Below are positions 1-4,731 of a stretch of DNA of 6,467 nucleotides, one piece after another. Source of the stretch: Spirochaetia bacterium. Its GTDB lineage: Bacteria > Patescibacteriota > Minisyncoccia > UBA6257 > UBA9933. The DNA lies in NCBI GenBank assembly GCA_007279775.1, contig QYPD01000029.1:1-6467 (forward strand), in the 5' to 3' direction. The notes beneath the pieces were generated by a model that was given only the letters and a program-made list of their open reading frames with translations, ran no database searches and was not told where the DNA came from. The first letter of the stretch is position 1; every line of letters begins with the position of its first letter. Position numbers and translations under genes: made by a program.

Positions 1-103
1 AGCACATAAGTTTTATGTGCTCGGAATACCGCAAGACTCTGAGAGTAATCAAAGAGCTAGATAAATTATCGCTTAATACAAAATCCGGCTTATGGCTTGC
101 CGG
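1..103 (+). ncRNA. rnpB: RNase P RNA, 3' part (5' end outside window)
   Basis: This is the 3' third or so of the catalytic RNA of ribonuclease P, which trims the 5' leaders of pre-tRNAs. The diagnostic block is ACAAAATCCGGCTTAT at 78-93. It matches the conserved 3' motif of bacterial RNase P RNA (E. coli ACAGAACCCGGCTTAT) at 14 of 16 positions. Upstream, CTAGATAAAT at 57-66 matches the J18/2 stretch (E. coli CTAGATGAAT) at 9 of 10. Between them and the left edge, CTCT (37-40) and AGAG (53-56) enclose a GAGAGTAAT-type loop, as expected for P18. A perfect 9-bp hairpin (1-9 with 13-21, loop GTT) lies where the P15-P17 region should be. The mature 3' end is placed at about 103, before a T tract. 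The E. coli comparison is from memory; the 5' half and the P1 partner strand are not in the window. A 60-codon open frame from base 15 is taken as a chance overlap. Confidence -1.
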
Positions 104-109
104 TTTTTT
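85..109 (+). terminator. Intrinsic terminator at the 3' end of rnpB
   Basis: CCGGC (85-89) and GCCGG (99-103) form a 5-bp GC stem with a nine-base loop, followed by TTTTTT (104-109). The first arm belongs to the conserved RNase P CCGGCTTAT motif, so the stem overlaps the functional RNA rather than following it. On the opposite strand the same stem follows A residues and is trailed by ATTTTG, so weak termination from the - strand is also possible. Confidence -1.
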
Positions 110-190
110 ATTATCTAAATTAAAAAATCTTTTCCCGTCAACCCCAAAGAGCATATTGCTTCATTTGAACCATCGCGTAGGCGGAATATA

Positions 191-311
191 TAAATAACCG
201 AGCGAAGCGAAGATTTTACGATTCGCAAAAATTAGGTCGGAAAATCCCGAAGGGAGGAACGGGCACCAAATTTTTGCCGTAAAATCTAGCTGAGCGAGTT
301 TTATTTATTTA
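191..311. repeat. Long imperfect inverted repeat between convergent genes
   Basis: The 238-base gap between the rnpB terminator and the glycosyltransferase stop has no convincing gene. It holds an extended inverted repeat. TAAATAA (191-197) pairs with TTATTTA (305-311). AGATTTTACG (211-220) pairs with CGTAAAATCT (278-287). GCAAAAATT (225-233) pairs with AATTTTTGC (269-277). GGT (235-237) pairs with ACC (265-267). The apex (245-263) can form a small hairpin from TCCC and GGGA, or from CCCG and CGGG. GAGCGA occurs directly at 200-205 and 292-297. No T run follows either side. It could be a bidirectional termination or mRNA-protecting structure, or a degraded small palindromic repeat. Nothing supportable is seen in 110-190 or 312-347. 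Confidence -1.
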
Positions 312-347
312 CGCCGGAGCGCGGTGAAAAGGAAGTAATATGCGACA

Positions 348-1919
348 CTATTTTATAACCACAGTATAAGCGTTTTTGGGAATTTGGTTAAATTTATCGG
401 GCAAGACGTAAAAAATATTTTTAGCGATTTGTTTTTCGAAAGTGAAAGTGTCTGTGATGAACATTACGGTTTGCGCCGGCATTGGAATACCGCGCACATT
501 TACTCCGCCGGCTTGAACTAAAACGTATTTCGGCAATTCTTTTGGCAGGGCGTTTAATTCTTTGCCGATTTGAACGTAATCGGCGGCAAAAGCTCCTTGC
601 ACGTTAGAATTTTTGCCCCATTGAATAAAATAAGCATAATAGGCTTGAAAAACAAATAAAACAATAATTACAAATAATAAAGTGTAAGTTGCAAAATTTA
701 AAACTTTTGAATTTTGAATTGTAATTTTGATTTTTGATTTTTGATTTTTGATTTTTTCTATTAGCCAAACCCCGCCGACTCCGGCGAAAATTACAGCGGG
801 CGGAATTAAAAGAATTGAACGCAAAGCGTGCGGTATGCCTTCGTTGGAAATTACAACCGGGAGCATCGCCAGAATGAACCAGCTGAACAAAGTCCAAAAT
901 CCCAAATTTAAATTAGTTTCATTTTCTAATTTTGAATTGTCATTTTGATTTTTGATTTTTGAATTTTGAATTAAAGATTTTACTGTGATAATAATACCGA
1001 TGATAAATAAGATACCGACTACTGGAAATAATTCTGGAGCATTGGCAATATTGTGCCGCCAATTTCCGTCGCCGATAAAATTAAACATTCCCAAAGTTTT
1101 CACGGCATTTATCGCTAAATCTTTAATGGGTGATTGAGAAACGCCAACTGAAATTTGAATCGTGCGGCCGAAAAAGTCCGCCGGATTTTTAAGAAAATAA
1201 ATTCCGATGGGCAAAGCGGCAATAAAAGCGGCGATAACATATATTGAAATCGCGGCCCAAAGCTTTTTCGCGAATTCCCGATTTTGATAAAAATAATAAA
1301 AAAAGATAACGGCGATTAAAAGCGGCATTACGCGGTAGGCGATATACGAATAAAATCCCAAGCCGAAAAATAAACCACCTATTATAGAATTTAGAATGTA
1401 GAATTTAGAATTTAGGGACGATGTTTTTTTAAAAGAAACTAACAAAAAATAAACCGCCCAAACCAAAAAGAACGGCGCCATTATGGCGCGGAAGCCGATT
1501 CGGGAAAAATTAATGTGCCAGAAGCTAGTGGCGAGAAAGAAAGAGGAAAGCAGGGCGACGTTTTTATTGAATAATTCTTTTGATAGAAAATAAACTCCCA
1601 AAACCGTTAAAATCCCAAAAATCGCGCTCGGCAGCCTTAACATCCATGGTTCGGGGCTGTCTCCGAAAAAGGGCATCAAAATTTTCAAAAAAACTGCCTG
1701 AATGTTCATAAACAGCCCTTCACGCCCGTTGTTTTCGGGATAGAAAATCTTGAATCCTTCAAGTGAGGGCAGTTTTGAAATTGCTTCAAGCGCGTTATTG
1801 CCGTTCATCGCTTCGTCGGGATAAAGCCCTGGAGGCAAATCGGCTATATTGTACAGCCTGAAGAAAGCGGCTATAATTAAAATAATAATTAAAATTATCA
1901 GTTTTGAATTTTTAAACAT
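348..1919 (-). CDS. GT39/ArnT-like multi-pass membrane glycosyltransferase
   Basis: A 523-residue integral membrane protein of the GT-C type (dolichyl-phosphate-mannose mannosyltransferase / ArnT-like). Such enzymes move a sugar from a polyprenyl-phosphate donor to protein or glycan on the outer face of the membrane. Residues 7-20 are the first membrane helix. The next segment, RLYNIADLPPGLYPDEAMNG (21-40), has the family's D-E pair (D35, E36), where the catalytic acid sits in the first external loop. GREGLF (65-70) and RLPSAIFG (95-102) are also typical. Many hydrophobic helices follow up to about residue 430, then a soluble C-terminal domain to 523, as in the family. Three hydrophilic loops (about residues 169-178, 317-331 and 388-406) are made of heptamer DNA repeats. 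The start is forced by the divergent neighbour, and no Shine-Dalgarno site is seen. Donor and acceptor cannot be read from sequence. Confidence -1.
   Translation of the reverse strand: MFKNSKLIILIIILIIAAFFRLYNIADLPPGLYPDEAMNGNNALEAISKLPSLEGFKIFYPENNGREGLFMNIQAVFLKILMPFFGDSPEPWMLRLPSAIFGILTVLGVYFLSKELFNKNVALLSSFFLATSFWHINFSRIGFRAIMAPFFLVWAVYFLLVSFKKTSSLNSKFYILNSIIGGLFFGLGFYSYIAYRVMPLLIAVIFFYYFYQNREFAKKLWAAISIYVIAAFIAALPIGIYFLKNPADFFGRTIQISVGVSQSPIKDLAINAVKTLGMFNFIGDGNWRHNIANAPELFPVVGILFIIGIIITVKSLIQNSKIKNQNDNSKLENETNLNLGFWTLFSWFILAMLPVVISNEGIPHALRSILLIPPAVIFAGVGGVWLIEKIKNQKSKIKITIQNSKVLNFATYTLLFVIIVLFVFQAYYAYFIQWGKNSNVQGAFAADYVQIGKELNALPKELPKYVLVQAGGVNVRGIPMPAQTVMFITDTFTFEKQIAKNIFYVLPDKFNQIPKNAYTVVIK
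704..757 (-). repeat. Degenerate 7-bp tandem repeat, copy A, in the glycosyltransferase gene
   Basis: On the + strand the units are CTTTTGA, ATTTTGA, a six-base ATTGTA, ATTTTGA, then TTTTTGA three times (to 751) and a decaying T-rich tail. It encodes residues about 388-406 (KIKNQKSKIKITIQNSK) between two membrane helices, probably a cytoplasmic loop. Bases 710-744 repeat at 928-962 with one mismatch, but in a different reading frame. Confidence -1.
928..969 (-). repeat. Degenerate 7-bp tandem repeat, copy B, in the glycosyltransferase gene
   Basis: The + strand units from 929 are ATTTTGA, the six-base ATTGTC, ATTTTGA, TTTTTGA, TTTTTGA and ATTTTGA. The unit order, including the six-base interruption, copies that of copy A. 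It encodes residues about 317-331 (QNSKIKNQNDNSK), a polar loop between predicted membrane helices. Confidence -1.
1386..1413 (-). repeat. 7-bp tandem repeat, copy C, four units, in the glycosyltransferase gene
   Basis: Four consecutive 7-mers read AGAATTT, AGAATGT, AGAATTT, AGAATTT on the + strand, with one substitution at 1398. On the coding strand this is a (CT)AAATT-type repeat. It encodes residues about 169-178 (LNSKFYILNS) in a loop between membrane segments. It has the same period and the same NSK peptide core as the other copies. Confidence -1.
1849..1877 (+). promoter_or_regulatory. Putative promoter for the 132-aa / ATPase operon
   Basis: TTGTAC (1849-1854) and a consensus TATAAT (1872-1877) are separated by 17 bases, giving a predicted start near 1884 and a leader of about 36 bases. 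The site lies inside the first codons of the divergent glycosyltransferase gene. The -10 is perfect and the -35 keeps only TTG. The region is A/T-rich, so chance matches are possible. Confidence -1.
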
Positions 1920-1927
1920 ATGTTTAA
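1912..1927. promoter_or_regulatory. 16-bp perfect palindrome spanning two abutting start codons
   Basis: TTAAACATATGTTTAA is its own reverse complement. Its central CATATG supplies the - strand ATG (1919-1917) and the + strand ATG (1920-1922), so two divergent genes start with no base between them. It could bind a dimeric regulator or be a by-product of the abutting starts. Confidence -1.
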
Positions 1928-2318
1928 TTATAACACATTGGAAAAAGATATTGAAAAGTTAAGCAGAGAAATCGCGGAAAAGAAAAATATCCCCGAGCAT
2001 AAAGAAACTCCTGAAAGGGAATTAATAAAACAAGTAATCACTCCGTTAGTTTTGCAGACGAAACGTCAGGCAGCAGGAACAGTCAATAATTCTCAAAGTG
2101 CGTCTGACGCCGAAGAAACGGTTTTGCCCGATTATCTTAAAGATTCGCCGGCGGAAACCAAACTTCAAGTGGAAAAATTGGTTAAGTCTGTTTTTAGCGA
2201 CGGCCTTGAAAAAACGGTGAAGAAGGCCGTTTCGTCAAACGCTTTTGTCTTAGACGCTTTCCACGATGCCTTAACGGACAAGCTTTACGACGAGTTAAAG
2301 GCAAGAAAATTAATTTAG
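1920..2318 (+). CDS. Small charged helical protein of unknown function, partner of the downstream ATPase gene
   Basis: A 132-residue soluble protein that I cannot assign to a named family. It has no signal peptide or membrane helix. Residues 1-45 are highly charged and likely helical or coiled (LEKDIEKLSREIAEKK). Residues about 46-75 are a polar linker. Residues 76-132 form a helical C-terminal domain ending in LDAFHDALTDKLYDELKARK, which looks like the conserved part. The gene ends three bases before the ATPase start (TAG, ACT, ATG), so the two are surely co-transcribed and probably translationally coupled. A structural or regulatory partner of the ATPase is a reasonable inference from this pairing, not something the sequence proves. 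The start is the only upstream ATG and abuts the divergent gene's ATG. No Shine-Dalgarno site is present. Confidence -1.
   Translation: MFNYNTLEKDIEKLSREIAEKKNIPEHKETPERELIKQVITPLVLQTKRQAAGTVNNSQSASDAEETVLPDYLKDSPAETKLQVEKLVKSVFSDGLEKTVKKAVSSNAFVLDAFHDALTDKLYDELKARKLI
1927..1932 (-). promoter_or_regulatory. Putative -10 element for the glycosyltransferase gene
   Basis: The - strand reads TATAAT at 1932-1927. Normal -10 to start spacing puts the transcript start at about 1920, one base before the ATG at 1919, so the mRNA would be essentially leaderless. Candidate -35 hexamers around 1950-1956 (TTCAAT or TTTCAA) are weak. The element lies inside codons 3-5 of the divergent gene. Confidence -1.
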
Positions 2319-2321
2319 ACT

Positions 2322-4670
2322 ATGGAAATTTATTTCATTATCTTCGCCGTTTTAATAGTTGTTTTTGCCGCGGTCGCTTTTTTCTTCAGCCGCCATTTAA
2401 TAAAAAAGAAAAGGCTCTCGCAAGCGTTGGACCTTAAAATCCTTTTGGTGCGTTTGCCGCAAAAAAAATCCGAGCAAAAAACTCAGGAAGATTTTTTGAG
2501 AGAAATGAATTTGTCCTCACAGCTTTTTGGCGCTTTGGCGGGGTTGAATTCGCCGTTCGCCTTGGAAGCGGCGGTTCATAATATAGGCGAAGAAATCCAT
2601 TTTTATATCGCTGCGCCCAAAGATTCAATTGAATTCGCCAGCAGACAAATAGAAGGTTTGTGGAGCGAGGCCAAGGTGGAAACGGTAAACGATTACAATA
2701 TTTTTAATCCGAGCGGAGTCAATTCCGGAGTTTATTTAAAGCAAAAATCTTCTTATGTTTTGCCGATAAGGACCTACGTGGAAGCAAATATGGACACGTT
2801 TTCCACAATTTTAAGCGGCCTTTCAAAAATTAATGAAATAGGTGAGGGAGCAGGAATTCAAATTTTGGTAAAAGCCGCGCCTGGTTCCGCGAAAAAAACC
2901 ATTTATTCGGCGATTGAACGCTTAAAAAAAGGAGAAAGGATTGAAAGCGTTTTGAAGGGCGGCGCGATTGGCATGAAAGACATACAAAAAGCCGTTTCCG
3001 GAGAAGTTAAAAAAGAGGAAAAAATCATAGATAGTGAAGCGATTAAAGCGTTGGAATCAAAAATAAGCAAGCCGCTTTTGGCGGTGAATTTCAGAATTTT
3101 AGTTTCTTCGCCGAGCCAATATCAGACCGACGCAATTTTAGAAGGCGTTTCCGGAGGAATTTCGCAATTTTCCGCGCCTTCGCGGCAGGAACTAAAAATC
3201 ATAAAGCCCCGCGATTTGGACAATTTAATTTACCAATTTTCTTTCAGGGAATTCGACGATTCCCAATCGATGATTTTAAACACCGAGGAACTGACAAGCA
3301 TGTTTCATCTGCCTTCGTTTTCAACAGAAGTGCCGAAAATCAATTGGCTGAAATCGAAAGAATCTCCGCCGCCGGCGAATCTTCCAAACAAGGGCACTCT
3401 TATAGGGGAAAGCCTTTTCCGCGGCGAAAGAAAACCGGTTTACATTTCTGAAGACGACCGTCGGCTCCACGTTTACGCTATCGGCCAAACAGGCACTGGA
3501 AAGTCCACTCTTATGACTAATATGGCAGTTGAAGATATTCGCCAAGGCAAAGGAATGGCGGTTGTGGACCCCCACGGCGATTTGATTGAAAAAATTTTAG
3601 GCTTGATCCCGGAAAAACGATTTGAAGACGTTATAATTTTTGACCCTTCGGACCGTTGGCGGCCGCTGGGACTTAATATGCTTGAATACGATTTTAACCG
3701 GCCGGAAGAAAAAACTTTCATCGCCAACGAGATGCAGGGGATTTTCAACAAACTTTTCTTGGCGGAAACAATGGGGCCGATGTTTGAACAATATATGAAA
3801 AACGCGCTTCTTCTTTTGATGGAAGATTCTTCCGAACCTGCGACTTTAATGGAGGTGGCGAGAATTTTTACGGACCCTGAATTTAGGGAAAGAAAACTTT
3901 CGCGGGCTTCAAATCCCGTAATTGTTGATTTCTGGCGCAAAGAAGCGGTTAAGGCAGGAGGCGAAGCGGCGCTTTCAAACATGACACCTTATATAACTTC
4001 CAAATTCAACAACTTTACGGCTAATGATTATATGCGGCCAATTATCGGTCAGCCAAAATCCGCTTTCAATTTCCGTCAAATAATGGATGAAGGGAAAATT
4101 CTTTTAGTCAATCTTTCAAAAGGCAGGATAGGGGATATTAACGCCAATCTTTTGGGAATGGTTATTGTCGGAAAAATTTTGATGTCCGCGCTGTCGCGGG
4201 CCGATGTGGCAAGAGAAAAACGGCGCGACTTCAATCTTTATATAGACGAATTCCAAAATTTCACCACAGATTCCATTTCAACCATTTTATCGGAAGCCAG
4301 AAAATATGGATTAAATTTAACGGTCGCGCACCAGTTTATCGCGCAATTAACGGAAAAAATCAGGGATTCCATTTTTGGCAACGTGGGTTCAATAATTTCT
4401 TTCAGGGTCGGTCCGCAAGACGCGGAATTTTTGGCGAAGCAATTCAGCCCGACGTTCAATGAAAACGATTTGATGAATATAGATAATTTTAATGCCTACG
4501 CGAAAATTTTGATAAACGGCCAGACATCAAAACCGTTTAACATAAGAACGGCCGCTCCCGAAGCGGGGAGTTTGGAAACGGGCGAGCGCTTGAAAGAAAT
4601 GTCGCGGCAAAAATACGGCCGGGACCGCCAGGAAGTAGAAGATAAAATATTGAAAAGATTGAGAGAATAA
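2322..4670 (+). CDS. Membrane-anchored VirD4/TraG-like ATPase (type IV coupling-protein family)
   Basis: A 782-residue P-loop ATPase of the FtsK/HerA superfamily, closest in appearance to type IV secretion coupling proteins. Those are hexameric motors at the inner membrane that pump DNA or protein. Residues 3-24 form one membrane helix followed by a basic patch (HLIKKKRL), placing the rest in the cytoplasm. Residues about 35-370 are an N-terminal region in which IRTYVEANMDTFSTILSGL and EGAGIQILVK stand out. The motor domain begins near 375. Walker A is GQTGTGKST (388-396, K394). VVDPHGDL (414-421) is a VirD4-type motif after it. Walker B is NLYIDEFQNF (638-647, D642/E643). TVAHQF (667-672, Q671) follows an ARKYGLN segment, as in TraG/VirD4 proteins. 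No relaxase, pilin or VirB4 gene is nearby, so the substrate is unknown. It may be a housekeeping translocase rather than part of a conjugative element. Confidence -1.
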   Translation: MEIYFIIFAVLIVVFAAVAFFFSRHLIKKKRLSQALDLKILLVRLPQKKSEQKTQEDFLREMNLSSQLFGALAGLNSPFALEAAVHNIGEEIHFYIAAPKDSIEFASRQIEGLWSEAKVETVNDYNIFNPSGVNSGVYLKQKSSYVLPIRTYVEANMDTFSTILSGLSKINEIGEGAGIQILVKAAPGSAKKTIYSAIERLKKGERIESVLKGGAIGMKDIQKAVSGEVKKEEKIIDSEAIKALESKISKPLLAVNFRILVSSPSQYQTDAILEGVSGGISQFSAPSRQELKIIKPRDLDNLIYQFSFREFDDSQSMILNTEELTSMFHLPSFSTEVPKINWLKSKESPPPANLPNKGTLIGESLFRGERKPVYISEDDRRLHVYAIGQTGTGKSTLMTNMAVEDIRQGKGMAVVDPHGDLIEKILGLIPEKRFEDVIIFDPSDRWRPLGLNMLEYDFNRPEEKTFIANEMQGIFNKLFLAETMGPMFEQYMKNALLLLMEDSSEPATLMEVARIFTDPEFRERKLSRASNPVIVDFWRKEAVKAGGEAALSNMTPYITSKFNNFTANDYMRPIIGQPKSAFNFRQIMDEGKILLVNLSKGRIGDINANLLGMVIVGKILMSALSRADVAREKRRDFNLYIDEFQNFTTDSISTILSEARKYGLNLTVAHQFIAQLTEKIRDSIFGNVGSIISFRVGPQDAEFLAKQFSPTFNENDLMNIDNFNAYAKILINGQTSKPFNIRTAAPEAGSLETGERLKEMSRQKYGRDRQEVEDKILKRLRE

Positions 4671-4696
4671 ATTTATATGTCTAAGCCCAACTCCTT

Positions 4697-4725
4697 TTTA
4701 CAATTTCCTTAATTTGTGGCATAAT
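4697..4725 (+). promoter_or_regulatory. Strong extended -10 promoter for gltX
   Basis: TTTACA (4697-4702) and CATAAT (4720-4725) are 17 bases apart, with a TGG extended -10 at 4717-4719. Each hexamer differs from consensus at one base. Standard spacing puts +1 at 4732, the A of the gltX ATG, so a leaderless mRNA is predicted. No terminator is seen in 4671-4696, so read-through from the ATPase operon is also possible. Confidence -1.
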
Positions 4726-4731
4726 TGATTA

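Noticed and set aside
120..190. A possible tRNA-like T-arm on the - strand (GGTTCAAAT near 165-173)
   Set aside because: No matching T stem, anticodon arm or acceptor pairing could be built around it, so it is a chance word.
15..197. A 60-codon + strand open frame at the left edge
   Set aside because: It overlaps the RNase P RNA 3' end and its terminator. The RNA motifs are far stronger evidence than an open frame with no start signal or family resemblance.
704..969. A CRISPR-like or other array in the glycosyltransferase gene
   Set aside because: Units are 6-7 bases with no spacers, the coding frame stays open and the peptides fit membrane-protein loops. This is a short tandem repeat, not a CRISPR.
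3473..3982. A 169-codon - strand open frame inside the ATPase gene
   Set aside because: It lies wholly opposite a clear P-loop ATPase with intact motifs, is rich in Ser/Arg as typical for antisense frames, and has no start signal. The shorter antisense and overlapping frames elsewhere were dropped for the same reason.
1920..4670. An integrated conjugative element or prophage
   Set aside because: There is no integrase, relaxase, tRNA attachment site or flanking direct repeat. Codon use and packing look like those of the neighbours, so the ATPase alone does not support a mobile element.
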